Shown one piece after another: positions 1-8,750 of a stretch of DNA of 64,000 nucleotides; positions within the stretch are counted from its first letter, which is position 1, and each line of letters opens with the position of its first letter. The notes under the pieces were generated by a model. That model worked only from the letters and a program-made list of their open reading frames with translations, was not told the DNA's origin and did no database searches. Position numbers and translations under genes: made by a program. Origin of the DNA: JAVJSU01 sp040219275 (GTDB taxonomy: Bacteria > Chloroflexota > Anaerolineae > Aggregatilineales > Phototrophicaceae); assembly GCA_040219275.1 (NCBI GenBank), contig JAVJSU010000023.1:124001-188000 (forward strand). The letters are read 5' to 3'.

Positions 1-1
1 G

Positions 2-544
2 ACACCCGTTGGCGGTGATGTGCTCTTTATCGAAGCCTCTCGCATGGAGGGCGGTAAAGGGTTCCAATATACCGGACAACTGGGCGAAGTCATGCAGGAG
101 AGCGCGAAGTTGGCGTTGAGCTATATCCGCGCCCATTCTGAAGACTTAGGCGTTGATCCCGAATTCTACAAAAATACCGATATTCATCTGCATGTGCCAG
201 CCGGTGCGGTGCCAAAAGATGGACCGTCTGCTGGTGTTACGATTGCAGTGGCGCTGGTGTCACTTTTGACGGGTCGTCCGACCTTGAGCAATGTTGCCAT
301 GACGGGTGAGATCACCTTACGCGGGCAGGTGTTGCCGGTAGGTGGCATTAAAGATAAGGTATTGGCGGCGCATCGCCTCGGCGTGGATACAGTTATCATT
401 CCCAAAAAGAATGAACATGACATCGAGGATGTGCCGGAAGAAGTTCGCAATTCACTGACATTCGTGCTTGCAGAGAACCTGAGCGATGTGATGGCGGCGG
501 CGTTACCGACGTTAGCAGAAAATAATAGTCCAAAAGACTCGTAG
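2..544 (+). CDS. lon: ATP-dependent protease Lon, C-terminal part (5' truncated by window edge)
   Basis: Lon is a cytoplasmic AAA+ serine protease that degrades damaged and regulatory proteins. Only the proteolytic (S16) domain is inside the window; the reading frame is open to the left edge from base 2 (TPVGGDVLFIEA). The catalytic dyad is visible: Ser in the motif KDGPSAG (codon 227-229) and Lys in GGIKDKVLAAHR (codon 350-352). The end of the domain follows family pattern (VIIPKKNEHDIEDVPEEV) and is followed by a short polar tail. No terminator is obvious after the stop, so co-transcription with the receiver gene 118 bases downstream is possible. The assignment is certain; the N-terminal and ATPase parts lie outside the window. 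Confidence 0.96.
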   Translation, partial: TPVGGDVLFIEASRMEGGKGFQYTGQLGEVMQESAKLALSYIRAHSEDLGVDPEFYKNTDIHLHVPAGAVPKDGPSAGVTIAVALVSLLTGRPTLSNVAMTGEITLRGQVLPVGGIKDKVLAAHRLGVDTVIIPKKNEHDIEDVPEEVRNSLTFVLAENLSDVMAAALPTLAENNSPKDS

Positions 545-661
545 ACAACACCGTGATGACTCGTTAAACTTACGTGTATGTTACCGTTGTGGGGCAGGTG
601 ACTATCAGGCAGGTGATCTGATTATCCTCTGTCCCCTAAAACACAGATTGAGAGGTTACTT

Positions 662-1018
662 TTGTCAAAAGTATTACTTGTTGATGATGATCGTACAACA
701 GTGAAATTGCTCCAGACTCTTTTGGAACTTGATGGGTTTGAAATATCCATTGCTTCCCGGGGTGGGGATGTCATCGCTATGGTGGAAGATGTACAGCCTG
801 ACCTCATTTTGATGGACTATCATTTGTCAGATATGGATGGGGTAGATGTTCTGCGTGATTTGCGCAATATGGAAGCCTATGTGAAATTGCCGATTGTCAT
901 GACATCCGGCTTGGATGTTGAAGACGAAGTGATGGAAGCGGGCGCAAATGCTTTTCTTGTAAAACCTTTTGAACCCGATGAACTGCCGGGATTGTTCCAG
1001 CGGTTAATTGCTGAATAG
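662..1018 (+). CDS. Stand-alone response-regulator receiver protein
   Basis: A single CheY-like receiver domain fills the whole 118-residue protein, with no output domain. The acidic pocket is Asp8/Asp9/Asp10, the phospho-acceptor is Asp52 (in LILMDYHL), the switch residue is Ser82 (MTSG) and the conserved lysine is Lys101 (LVKPF). All key residues are intact, so it should accept phosphate from a histidine kinase; soluble kinases are coded elsewhere in the window. The start is TTG, chosen because GAGAGG lies about six bases upstream and the protein then begins as receivers do (SKVLLVDDD). It stands between lon and the PHP/AlbA_2 gene on the same strand; whether the three act together is unknown. 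Confidence 0.9.
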   Translation: MSKVLLVDDDRTTVKLLQTLLELDGFEISIASRGGDVIAMVEDVQPDLILMDYHLSDMDGVDVLRDLRNMEAYVKLPIVMTSGLDVEDEVMEAGANAFLVKPFEPDELPGLFQRLIAE

Positions 1019-1075
1019 AAAACTCTTTAGATAATTATAACCTGTCTAACTTTAGACAACTGAGGAAGAATTAAC

Positions 1076-2884
1076 TTGGCATCCAGAAAAAAATCACGGA
1101 TGCAGTGGTACAAAATTGACCTGCATATTCACACGCCATCTTCCCACGATTATGCCGAGCCGGAAACGCACTATATTGATATTTTGCGGCGGGCGGAACA
1201 TCGTAATTTAGACATCATCGCATTTACCGACCATAACACCGGTAAAGGGTATTGGGCGATGATGCAGGAAGTTGAGCGTCTGGCATATTTAGAAACACTT
1301 GGACGTGCCAACGCGGATGAACTGAGACTACTCGCCGAATATCGTCGCTTATTAGAAAAGATTCTGGTCTTACCGGGGTTTGAATTTACTGCGACGTTCG
1401 GCTTTCATATTCTTGGCATATTTTCTCCGCAAACCCCATTACGTGACCTTGACCATTTATTACTAAGTATGGGCATCCCTTCGCATGTATTAGATGTGGG
1501 AAGTTCCGAAGTGGGCGCGTCGTCCGATGTGTTGACAGCATATCAGATGATTAATGAAGCAGGCGGCATTTGTATCGCGGCACACGTAAATACAACACAT
1601 GGCGTGGCAATGCGAGGTATGGACTTTGGTGGACAAACCCGTGTTGCCTATACGCAAGACCGCAATCTCCACGCATTAGAAGCAACAGACATCGGGCGGG
1701 GCGGTAGGCGCAACACCCAACGCTTTTTCGACGGCACCAAGCCGGAATATCCGCGCCGTATGCGTTGTATACAGGGGTCGGACTCGCACAATTTAGTGAC
1801 TTTGCGGGATCGCAACGGGCGAATTATCACGCTTGGTGTAGGTGAACGCGTCACTGAAGTTTTGCTTGAGGAGCGTTCGTTTGAAGCTCTGCTAGAAATG
1901 TTCCAGAGTTCGGACTTTTCGCGTTCAAGACCTTATAGCCCGAACCTGAAACCCGAAGATTTTGTGCAGACCGCACGCGAAGAGGGTGAGAGCATCGTCC
2001 AATCGTTCCACGAAACATTGGAGCAAAAAGGCGGGCATCTCGTCAACATCATCTCTGATGTGTGTGCCTTCGCCAATACCAATGGCGGGACGGTTTACAT
2101 TGGATTAAGTAGCAATAAACGCCGCAAGGTGCCTGGCGTGGATAATCCGCCAGAAGCGGTGAACATCCTCCAAAATGAAATCAGCTCACTCATCACGCCA
2201 CCGCTGAATGTGGATGTTGATGTTCACGAAACGCAGGGCAAAAATGTGGTGCGTGTGCAGGTGCCATTTGGTGAAGATCGCCCGTATGCGGTGGATAACA
2301 GCAAAATTTTTGTCCGCGATGAAAATGACACGACTCTCGCTATCCGCGATGAAATCGTCAATCTGGTACGTCAGGGGCTAATTTTTGGTGATGCAACAAC
2401 GTCAGCGGTGCGTTCTAATGTTGATCCGGTGGCGACTGTGACACAGCTCAATCCGATTGTGCAGGAAGCGCAGGAAAGTGACAACGCCCGAAACGAAGAA
2501 TCTGATCCGGATTTTATCGCCCCGCCCCGCGCCGGTGTGGAAATCGTCGGTACGGAGCAACGCAACAACACGCATTATTACATCATGCGTGATCTGCGAA
2601 ATGGCAACGTCGTTAAAAATGTGACGCGCAGTTCAGCCCGTCGTCTGTGGCATTATGCGATTAAACAACGCGAAACCACTCCCCTTAAAAACTCTGATAT
2701 TCAATGGAGCGGTGAGATCGGTTTATGGCGCAGTTACAAAAAGAGTGGCAGTATCCGATATGATCTTGTGCAACGTGAAAACGGCAATATCCGTGAATAT
2801 TACGGCGTGACCGAAAACGGGATGCACGGTCAATGGGGGCAGTTCCTTGTCCCTGATGAAGACGGCAACGGACACGATTCATGA
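1076..2884 (+). CDS. PHP-domain phosphoesterase fused to AlbA_2 (Schlafen-type) domain
   Basis: 602 residues with at least three parts. Residues about 10-290 form a PHP metallo-phosphoesterase domain with all metal-ligand motifs: DLHIHTPSSHD, IIAFTDHN, LPGFEFTA, HILGIF, AAHVN and QGSDSHN. Residues about 310-440 look like the AlbA_2 / Schlafen putative nucleic-acid-binding domain: CAFANTNGGTVYIGL, then RVQVPFGEDRPY and KIFVRDENDTTLAIRDEI. A variable acidic stretch follows, then a C-terminal module of about 80 residues (from VEIVGTEQRNNTHYY) that I do not recognise. Predicted cytoplasmic; the substrate is unknown, possibly a nucleotide or nucleic acid by inference. Start is TTG with GAGGA about nine bases upstream. 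A small inverted repeat (GTCTAA-CT-TTAGAC, 1044-1057) lies just before it. Confidence 0.82.
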   Translation: MASRKKSRMQWYKIDLHIHTPSSHDYAEPETHYIDILRRAEHRNLDIIAFTDHNTGKGYWAMMQEVERLAYLETLGRANADELRLLAEYRRLLEKILVLPGFEFTATFGFHILGIFSPQTPLRDLDHLLLSMGIPSHVLDVGSSEVGASSDVLTAYQMINEAGGICIAAHVNTTHGVAMRGMDFGGQTRVAYTQDRNLHALEATDIGRGGRRNTQRFFDGTKPEYPRRMRCIQGSDSHNLVTLRDRNGRIITLGVGERVTEVLLEERSFEALLEMFQSSDFSRSRPYSPNLKPEDFVQTAREEGESIVQSFHETLEQKGGHLVNIISDVCAFANTNGGTVYIGLSSNKRRKVPGVDNPPEAVNILQNEISSLITPPLNVDVDVHETQGKNVVRVQVPFGEDRPYAVDNSKIFVRDENDTTLAIRDEIVNLVRQGLIFGDATTSAVRSNVDPVATVTQLNPIVQEAQESDNARNEESDPDFIAPPRAGVEIVGTEQRNNTHYYIMRDLRNGNVVKNVTRSSARRLWHYAIKQRETTPLKNSDIQWSGEIGLWRSYKKSGSIRYDLVQRENGNIREYYGVTENGMHGQWGQFLVPDEDGNGHDS

Positions 2885-2943
2885 AAGCCATTCTGTTCGC
2901 CACAGCAGGTGGTTCGGACGTGCTTTACTTTGGTGATAGCTGA
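2881..2943 (+). pseudogene. Remnant of a quinone oxidoreductase-like N-terminus
   Basis: The ATG overlaps the TGA of the PHP/AlbA_2 gene (ATGA) and opens a 20-codon frame reading MKAILFATAGGSDVLYFGDS before a stop. The pattern MKAI-x-F, GG-x-x-VL and a following G-D matches the start of medium-chain NAD(P)H:quinone oxidoreductases / zinc-type alcohol dehydrogenases. Nothing of the remaining ~300 residues follows; a transcription terminator begins 28 bases later. I read it as the surviving start of a deleted gene that was once translationally coupled to the upstream gene. It is too short for the resemblance to be conclusive; a coupled micro-peptide is the alternative. Confidence 0.45.
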
Positions 2944-2970
2944 GTTTTGCTAAAATTTAGACAGAAAAAT

Positions 2971-3003
2971 AAAGGCGACCCGAAACGCTCAGGTCGCCTT
3001 TTT
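2971..3003. terminator. Bidirectional intrinsic terminator
   Basis: Ten-base stem AAAGGCGACC / GGTCGCCTTT around an 11-base loop. A T-run follows on the plus strand and an A-run precedes it, which gives a T-run on the minus strand. It lies between the plus-strand PHP gene region and the minus-strand acyl-CoA dehydrogenase and probably serves both. Confidence 0.85.
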
Positions 3004-3009
3004 GTTTGC

Positions 3010-4182
3010 CTAAATTGGCATGGGTATGCCTTGATTAAATTCCTTGAGCACGTTGCGGGCGATGACCAGACGTTGAATCTGGCTTGTACCTTCGCCAATG
3101 CTCATAAGGCGCTGGTCACGATACATGCGCTCCACCGGATATTCCTGACTATAGCCGTAACTCCCGTGAATTTGAATGGCATCATGGCATACTTTCTCCG
3201 CGACTTCGCTGGCTTTGAGCTTTGCCATCGCCGCCATTTTGCCATAATTTTTGCCTTGATCGCGCATCCATGCCGCCCGATACACCATAAATCGCGCCGC
3301 CTCGATCTCAAGCGCGGCATCGGCGATCATCCACTGGATTGCCTGTTTGTTGGCGATGGGTTCACCGAATGCGTGGCGTTCCTGTGCGTATTGCACCATT
3401 TCCTCGAATGCGCCCTGTGCCAAGCCGACGCTCAATGCACCGATGCTCACTCGTCCTGAATCTAACGTTTGCATCGTCTGATAAAAACCTGTGCCTTCGT
3501 CGCCGAGTATATTTTCATACGGTACGCGCACATTATCGAACGTCAGCATCTGCGTTGGGGAGCCTTTTAAGCCCATTTTCTTTTCCGGTGGATGGATGGT
3601 CAAGCCCTCTGCGTCGGTATCGACCAGAATCATGCTGAAGCCACTTGATCCGGCTTCTTTGTCTGTGCGGAGCATAACCGTAATCACAGGCGCGTATTTG
3701 GGGTTGGTAATCCATGCTTTCGTCCCGTTAATGACCCACGAATCGCCATCACGACGGGCAAAGGTCTGTGCGCCATTGAGCAGGTCGCTACCGGCTTGTG
3801 GCTCGGTGAGTGCGAGTGCTCCGAGATGATTTCCACTGATGAGTTTGGGGAGATAGGTGTCTTTTTGTGCATCCGATCCCCAGCGCACAATCGGACCACA
3901 GCCCAAGCCGTTATGTGCGGAGATGGACAATCCGGTGGAGCCACACACCCGCCCGATTTCTTCGACGGCGATAGAGGCGCTGATGGTATCAAGTTCCGCT
4001 CCGCCGTAGGCTTCCGGCACTTGCAGACTGAGTAAGCCCAAATCCGCCATTTTACGGATAGCTTCCCAACGCATCTCGCCATTCTGGTCAACTTCCGCCG
4101 CATATGGTTTTAGTTCGGCTTCGCAAAAATCGCGCACCACGCGCAGAAACATTTTTTGTTCATCGTTGAGTTCAAAATCCAT
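3010..4182 (-). CDS. Acyl-CoA dehydrogenase
   Basis: Flavoprotein that introduces the alpha-beta double bond into acyl-CoA esters (fatty-acid or branched-chain amino-acid breakdown), passing electrons to ETF. Length of 390 residues is normal for the family. Visible signatures: LTEPQAGSDL and WVINGTKAWITN in the middle domain, and YGYSQEYPVERMYRDQR followed by GEGTSQIQR in the C-terminal domain, where the Glu of GEGT is at the usual catalytic-base position of short- and medium-chain enzymes. Exact chain-length specificity cannot be told; it resembles short-chain/butyryl-CoA types. ATG start with GAGG about seven bases upstream. It is monocistronic and divergent from the TPR gene, with no other beta-oxidation gene nearby. 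Confidence 0.93.
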   Translation of the reverse strand: MDFELNDEQKMFLRVVRDFCEAELKPYAAEVDQNGEMRWEAIRKMADLGLLSLQVPEAYGGAELDTISASIAVEEIGRVCGSTGLSISAHNGLGCGPIVRWGSDAQKDTYLPKLISGNHLGALALTEPQAGSDLLNGAQTFARRDGDSWVINGTKAWITNPKYAPVITVMLRTDKEAGSSGFSMILVDTDAEGLTIHPPEKKMGLKGSPTQMLTFDNVRVPYENILGDEGTGFYQTMQTLDSGRVSIGALSVGLAQGAFEEMVQYAQERHAFGEPIANKQAIQWMIADAALEIEAARFMVYRAAWMRDQGKNYGKMAAMAKLKASEVAEKVCHDAIQIHGSYGYSQEYPVERMYRDQRLMSIGEGTSQIQRLVIARNVLKEFNQGIPMPI

Positions 4183-4276
4183 TTTAACCTCAAGTAATTT
4201 TATGAATCTTATAGATATTCGTACTATACTATAGTGTCGAGAAGTATTCCATCACATGAAAAATTAGAGTAATTAC

Positions 4277-4798
4277 ATGGCACGACTAACGCAACGACTC
4301 GGTTTAACCCGTTACGAAGCAGACGAATATTATAAAGAATCGCTCGCGCATTATGAAAAACGCGATGTTGAGCAAGCCATTCTCACCATTGATGAGGCGA
4401 TTCGATTGTTGCCCAACAATGCAGAATATTTCGCGGCGCGCGGCTTCTTTTATATGCAGGATGGTATCAACGACAAGGCGCTTGAGAATTTTGACGAGGC
4501 GCTCAAAATCTATCCCTATGAGATGCTAGCACATTATGGTCGCGGGGTGATTGCGTATCGTCAGAAAAAATGGGATGAAGCCGTTAATCATTTTCAGCAA
4601 GCCTATCGCATCGACCAGAAACGCCCCGAAACACTCTATTATCTGGCGCTGGCGTTTCATCGGCAGGGGAATAATCCGTTAGCATTGTCTTATATGCAAC
4701 AGGCAGATTCTCGTTTTGAGGAAACGGCTAACCGCGCACAGAAACGTAACGCCGATAAATGGGTGAAGGCGCTGGCTAAAATTCTGGAATCCTCATGA
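4277..4798 (+). CDS. TPR-repeat protein
   Basis: 173 residues made almost wholly of tetratricopeptide repeats. About three to four 34-residue units can be seen (ESLAHYEKRDVEQAILTIDE, ARGFFYMQDGINDKALENF, GRGVIAYRQKKWDEAVNHF, LALAFHRQGNNPLALSYM). There is no signal peptide or membrane segment, so it is probably a cytoplasmic protein-protein interaction adaptor; partner unknown. Its last codons overlap by six bases the 3' end of the convergent MFS gene. TATACT at 4225-4230 in the divergent spacer is a possible -10 box, but no good -35 is seen. Confidence 0.85.
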   Translation: MARLTQRLGLTRYEADEYYKESLAHYEKRDVEQAILTIDEAIRLLPNNAEYFAARGFFYMQDGINDKALENFDEALKIYPYEMLAHYGRGVIAYRQKKWDEAVNHFQQAYRIDQKRPETLYYLALAFHRQGNNPLALSYMQQADSRFEETANRAQKRNADKWVKALAKILESS

Positions 4799-6052
4799 TT
4801 CGGGTACATAGCGCCACAGCATAAAGACGGAGGTTGCGCCGATCACCGTAGAAACAATGCCGATGATGAAAAAATTACCCGATAGTTCGTAAATGATACT
4901 GCCGAGTAGCGCACCTGTTAAGCGACCCCCCGCGGCGGCACCCATGACTCCGCTCATCATAACAGCGCGGGCTTCCGGCATGATTTCTGAAAACAACGGA
5001 ATTGCCGCGACGATGCCGATTTCTACAAACAAGAACATGATGAATAAGATGATCAGCGCCGCGACAAGGCTAAAATTGAGTGTAGGCAACAGAATATAAC
5101 AGAGTGTTGATCCGATACCACCAATGAGCGCCATACGCCGTTTGCCAAAACGATCCGATAAACCAATAACAGAAACTTCTCCGCCAATTTCCGCCGCCGC
5201 AATCACAATCGTCACTGTGCCCAGTGCGGTCAATGCGAGATTAAACGAGGATTCCATCCACACACCATAATTGATGAAGAAAATTTCATTGGCGGTAGAA
5301 AGCAGAAAGGCAGAAAGGATTGCACCGACTGCCGCAGGATTGCCGCGCATCAGCCGCAGTGTATCCATCGGCGTGATGATATTGAGTGGTGCATTTTTCG
5401 CGGGTGCGTCCGCCGGTACGAATTGCCAAACGATGATTGATGCAAGGATTCCCAGAACTGTAAGCGCGAGAAAGACCGCTTGAATGCCTGTTGGTTGCCA
5501 GGTAAACGTTGGGATAAAACCAAAACTACTGTCGAGAAAGTTATCCGGCACTTGCAAAACAGATAAACTAAGCAATACACCGGTGAGCGGTGCGGAAATC
5601 AATAATGCGCCTGCCCAGCTAAATTCGACAAAGCCCATCGCCATACCGCGTCGTTTATAGGAGACGCGATCCCCGATATAGGCTTGCACCGCCGGATCGA
5701 AAATCATCTTACTAATCCCATAGACAATCATCACTATGGCGAAGATGCTAAAGGTGGGCAAAATTACGCCTAAAATAGAAGCTGCGACTAACAGAATCAG
5801 CATGGCAATAATCACGCGTTTGCGACCATATCGTTCTGATAATGAGCCAAATAATGGGCTTGCCGCGCCAACTCCGGCTTGCACCGCCATTACATTTTGC
5901 GCCGCGCTTAAGGGTACACCGAATTGACGGGCGATGGTTGGCAAAAAGGCGTACGGGAAGCGCCGCGTGATGTTGATGATGAGTCGGCTAAAGGTCAAAC
6001 TCAAAATAATATTCGTTAATGTACGCCGATCTGTAATCACTTGTTTGGTCAA
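4793..6052 (-). CDS. MFS transporter
   Basis: Twelve-helix major facilitator superfamily permease of 419 residues, inner membrane. The signature loop 2-3 motif is present (FGSLSERYGRKRVI), with a second related motif between helices 8 and 9 (GLSDRFGKRRMALIG), as expected for two homologous six-helix halves. The substrate is unknown; the pairing with a GH13 enzyme makes a sugar or oligosaccharide conceivable but unproven. The start is TTG, overlapping the stop of the upstream membrane protein gene (TTGA) with GGAG eight bases before it, so the two are translationally coupled. Last gene of a three-gene minus-strand operon. Confidence 0.9.
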   Translation of the reverse strand: MTKQVITDRRTLTNIILSLTFSRLIINITRRFPYAFLPTIARQFGVPLSAAQNVMAVQAGVGAASPLFGSLSERYGRKRVIIAMLILLVAASILGVILPTFSIFAIVMIVYGISKMIFDPAVQAYIGDRVSYKRRGMAMGFVEFSWAGALLISAPLTGVLLSLSVLQVPDNFLDSSFGFIPTFTWQPTGIQAVFLALTVLGILASIIVWQFVPADAPAKNAPLNIITPMDTLRLMRGNPAAVGAILSAFLLSTANEIFFINYGVWMESSFNLALTALGTVTIVIAAAEIGGEVSVIGLSDRFGKRRMALIGGIGSTLCYILLPTLNFSLVAALIILFIMFLFVEIGIVAAIPLFSEIMPEARAVMMSGVMGAAAGGRLTGALLGSIIYELSGNFFIIGIVSTVIGATSVFMLWRYVPES

Positions 6053-6519
6053 TGCGGCGGCTCCGGGGTTTGTGAATGGCTAAAGTCTTCTGATTGTAAT
6101 GGATGGTGAGGTCGAATTGCTATCCACATAAGTCCACCTGCCAAGCCGAATAATGCGCCGGCTATTCCCCAGATCGGTACGCGTTCTAAAATTGCGCCGA
6201 TCATTTCAAAGGGGTAATCGGGGAAGATGTGGGCATGGCGCACATTCTTGAAGAACATCAATCCCGCCGTGATGAGTCCGGTCATTATGCCAACCACGCC
6301 ACCGCCGAGCAAACATACGCCTACAGCAGATGACCGTGAAACGTGTCTTCCACCTAAGTTTCTGGTAATCCATGACCCGCAAAACAGCATCGCGCCCCAG
6401 ATACCTAGCAAGACCACGCCAAGCACATCACTATCTTCCCTGCTTAACCAGAAGAAGATGATGACTGCCCAGCAGATAACCAGCCAGCGAAATCCGACGA
6501 TCCGTGCGGGCACTTTCAT
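6049..6519 (-). CDS. Small membrane protein (four predicted helices)
   Basis: About 156 residues from the ATG at 6519. I count four hydrophobic segments: WLVICWAVIIFFWL, VVLLGIWGAMLFCGSWI, a Gly-rich segment VCLLGGGVVGIMTGLITAGLMFF, and IWGIAGALFGLAGGLMWIAI. A charged C-terminal tail follows. No family recognised. A longer GTG start at 6555 would overlap the amylase gene by 29 bases; the ATG at 6519 sits eight bases after the amylase stop and starts the protein next to its first helix, so I prefer it. It lies between the amylase and the MFS permease in one operon and may assist the transporter, which is inference only. Confidence 0.7.
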   Translation of the reverse strand: MKVPARIVGFRWLVICWAVIIFFWLSREDSDVLGVVLLGIWGAMLFCGSWITRNLGGRHVSRSSAVGVCLLGGGVVGIMTGLITAGLMFFKNVRHAHIFPDYPFEMIGAILERVPIWGIAGALFGLAGGLMWIAIRPHHPLQSEDFSHSQTPEPPH

Positions 6520-6526
6520 CAATCGG

Positions 6527-8044
6527 CTATTTCTTTGATTTACCGGTGACACCAAAGCGCAGAATCATGGATTGATATGGCTCAAGTTCAATATATAAGC
6601 CGTCATCGGCGACAACGTCATTGTCATGAAAATGGAAGCGATACGTGTTGCTGAGGGCATCATGGAGCACCCAGCGATCATCGAAAATCTTCATCCATTC
6701 GCCGAGATTGATGATTCCCTGCGACCAGATACCCGTTAAGTTAATGGCGATGAGGCGGAATTGATCCGCGTGTTGCCAGCCATAGACCAGTAAATTGTGA
6801 TGGGTTTCCATAAATTCGGCGGCGGGTTTGAGGTCAAGCAAGCGCCACGTCCCGTGTTGATAAATCGGATCACGCGTTTCGGCAAGCAGGCGTTTATAAA
6901 ATCCTGCTAAGGCGCGATTATAGGTCTCGAAGGGTTGACGTTTGATCTGTACAGGCAACTTGATTCGCCGTCCACTGAATTGTCCGTCATGAAGCAATAC
7001 CGCGCCGGGGACAGTACAGATCAATGTAGCGGCGGCACGTTTTTTCTCTAAACCAATACTGCTTGCGGCACGCGGTTCATCATGATTTTCGATAAATCGT
7101 ACCTGCCGATTTTGATAACTCAAAGGTGCGAGTAGATGATCCCGTAAATGTTTTATGTCCGCCTGTAAGATACGATCATACAGAGTCTTATCGTAAGTCA
7201 TGTCAAAACCATGTTGGAGCAGGGTATATTCCATATTCCAGTAGACTTCTGCGATAAATTTGAAATTGCTATGGCGTGCTTTTACCGCAGGGATGATCTC
7301 TTTCCAGAAATCGACCTGTGGGGGAGTGGCGTTCTGTAAAAACCGTCCCCATGTATTGGCGAACACATCATTCACCATCAACATCGCCATATCGCAACGG
7401 ACACCATCGCACTGTGAGGCGATGTCTAGCAGAGTGTGTTTCGCGGCGGAGCGATAATCGGGCGAAAAGGCGTTTAGTTGTGCGGTGTCGATCCAACCGG
7501 GGAAATACGGGTCACGCCCATGACCCACATAAATGGTTTTTCCGTTTTTGCCTTCCGTAGGAAAGAACACGCCGGGATTTTCGTTGTGTTGTTCTTCTGT
7601 GCCGAGCACCATACAGGCTGAACGTTCTTTGATAATCGGATGATCGACGGAGACATGATTCGGGACGAAATCCAGAATTAACATCAGCCCATGTGATTTG
7701 ATGCGTTTGCGGAATTTAGCCAGTCCCTCGCGCCCGCCGAGCCGCTCGTCAACCTGATAACCGCCAATGGCATATGCAGAGCCGATAACATCTTCCTCGG
7801 TTAAATCGTGCAAAACGGGGCGATATTCGTGCATATAATTAAGGGCGCTCTCACGGACTGCATTGCTTCGTGTCCAGACACCCATTAACCAGATCACGTC
7901 AATGTTTAAATCGGCAAGTTCATCAATAACTTCATTCGGGATGTTATTCAGGGTGATGGGCTTATCGAATCGGAAACTCAGGTCGGTGAGCCACACCGCT
8001 GTGTTGATCTCATAAATGAAGGGCTTTTCGAGCCATTTTGTCAT
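6527..8044 (-). CDS. Alpha-amylase family (GH13) glycoside hydrolase
   Basis: 505 residues, cytoplasmic (no signal peptide). The four conserved GH13 regions are visible: I, DFVPNHV; II, CDGVRCDMAML with the Asp nucleophile; III, FIAEVYW with the Glu acid/base; IV, FIENHDEPRA with the third Asp. The TIM barrel is followed by a short C-terminal beta domain (LLVYGWQHADQFRLIAINL). The protein acts on alpha-glucosidic bonds; the subtype (amylase, glucanotransferase, trehalose- or sucrose-active) cannot be told from motifs alone. It heads the operon with the membrane protein and the MFS permease, which suggests uptake plus processing of a saccharide. Confidence 0.9.
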   Translation of the reverse strand: MTKWLEKPFIYEINTAVWLTDLSFRFDKPITLNNIPNEVIDELADLNIDVIWLMGVWTRSNAVRESALNYMHEYRPVLHDLTEEDVIGSAYAIGGYQVDERLGGREGLAKFRKRIKSHGLMLILDFVPNHVSVDHPIIKERSACMVLGTEEQHNENPGVFFPTEGKNGKTIYVGHGRDPYFPGWIDTAQLNAFSPDYRSAAKHTLLDIASQCDGVRCDMAMLMVNDVFANTWGRFLQNATPPQVDFWKEIIPAVKARHSNFKFIAEVYWNMEYTLLQHGFDMTYDKTLYDRILQADIKHLRDHLLAPLSYQNRQVRFIENHDEPRAASSIGLEKKRAAATLICTVPGAVLLHDGQFSGRRIKLPVQIKRQPFETYNRALAGFYKRLLAETRDPIYQHGTWRLLDLKPAAEFMETHHNLLVYGWQHADQFRLIAINLTGIWSQGIINLGEWMKIFDDRWVLHDALSNTYRFHFHDNDVVADDGLYIELEPYQSMILRFGVTGKSKK

Positions 8045-8205
8045 AAATTGACACCTTCCTGCATCGTTTATAGAATCGCCATCTCTTGAATTCTAGCGCG
8101 TGCGTGGCGCTTTGCGAACCGTTTTTATGAATAATGGTGGACAAGCGATTGGGATAACGCCATAATTGTGGTGTTTCGTTCGGCAAATACATAGGGTATG
8201 AAAAC

Positions 8206-8547
8206 GTGGATGGATACTTTGTAACGCCGCAGGATGTAGAACAGGTGGAAATGAGACAAGGTGTTTATCGACGAACGATGGCAACCACCGATGAGGGGAT
8301 GCTGTGTGAGTTTTTTTTACTGCGCGGTGCTGAGATTCCGAAACATAGCCACATGAACGATCAGGTCGGTTATGTAGTTTATGGTAAAATTGAAGTGACG
8401 ATTGGCGACAAAACGCGGATTTGTCAGGCGGGGGATAGTTATGCGATCCCCGGCGGCATTGAGCATATGGTAAAAGTATTGGTGGATACACTCGCAATAG
8501 ATGTTTTTTCACCGCCAAGAGAAGACTATCGTACAGAAACACAGTAA
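8206..8547 (+). CDS. Cupin-domain protein
   Basis: 113-residue single-domain cupin. Motif 1 is H-x-H (PKHSHMNDQVGYVVYGK), with Gln where the usual metal-binding Glu stands. Motif 2 is GDSYAIPGGIEHMVKV, with the second-motif His. The fold usually binds a metal and acts as a small enzyme or ligand sensor; no specific reaction can be given. The GTG start has AGGG about ten bases upstream; the nearby ATG at 8198 is out of frame. Stand-alone plus-strand gene divergent from the GH13 operon. Confidence 0.82.
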   Translation: MDGYFVTPQDVEQVEMRQGVYRRTMATTDEGMLCEFFLLRGAEIPKHSHMNDQVGYVVYGKIEVTIGDKTRICQAGDSYAIPGGIEHMVKVLVDTLAIDVFSPPREDYRTETQ

Positions 8548-8750
8548 CTTACTATAGCTTAACGTAATCGTTAGGTTTTGTTGATTTAATCACTCCAAAA
8601 GTTGATAGTCGGGTGCTGAATGCCACGCGCCTTGCTATAGGTTAGCCGAATTTCCATTTTGGACAGCACACCGCCGCCCGACGCTAGAAATAGAAATATT
8701 GTGTTTCTGTACTTACGAATCGCTTAAATGAGTTTGCAGGAAGTATCTTC

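Noticed and set aside
594..616. Direct repeat GCAGGTGA (two copies 15 bases apart) between lon and the receiver gene
   Set aside because: Short and possibly chance; no palindromic form or promoter nearby to support an operator.
1044..1057. Inverted repeat GTCTAA-CT-TTAGAC as terminator of the receiver gene
   Set aside because: Two-base loop and no T-run; too weak to call a terminator, mentioned only as context.
2947..3459. 170-codon plus-strand frame antisense to the acyl-CoA dehydrogenase
   Set aside because: Shadow frame; begins inside the bidirectional terminator and the opposite strand has a fully conserved acyl-CoA dehydrogenase.
6049..6555. Longer start (GTG 6555) for the small membrane protein
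   Set aside because: Would overlap the amylase gene by 29 bases and has no ribosome site; ATG 6519 fits better.
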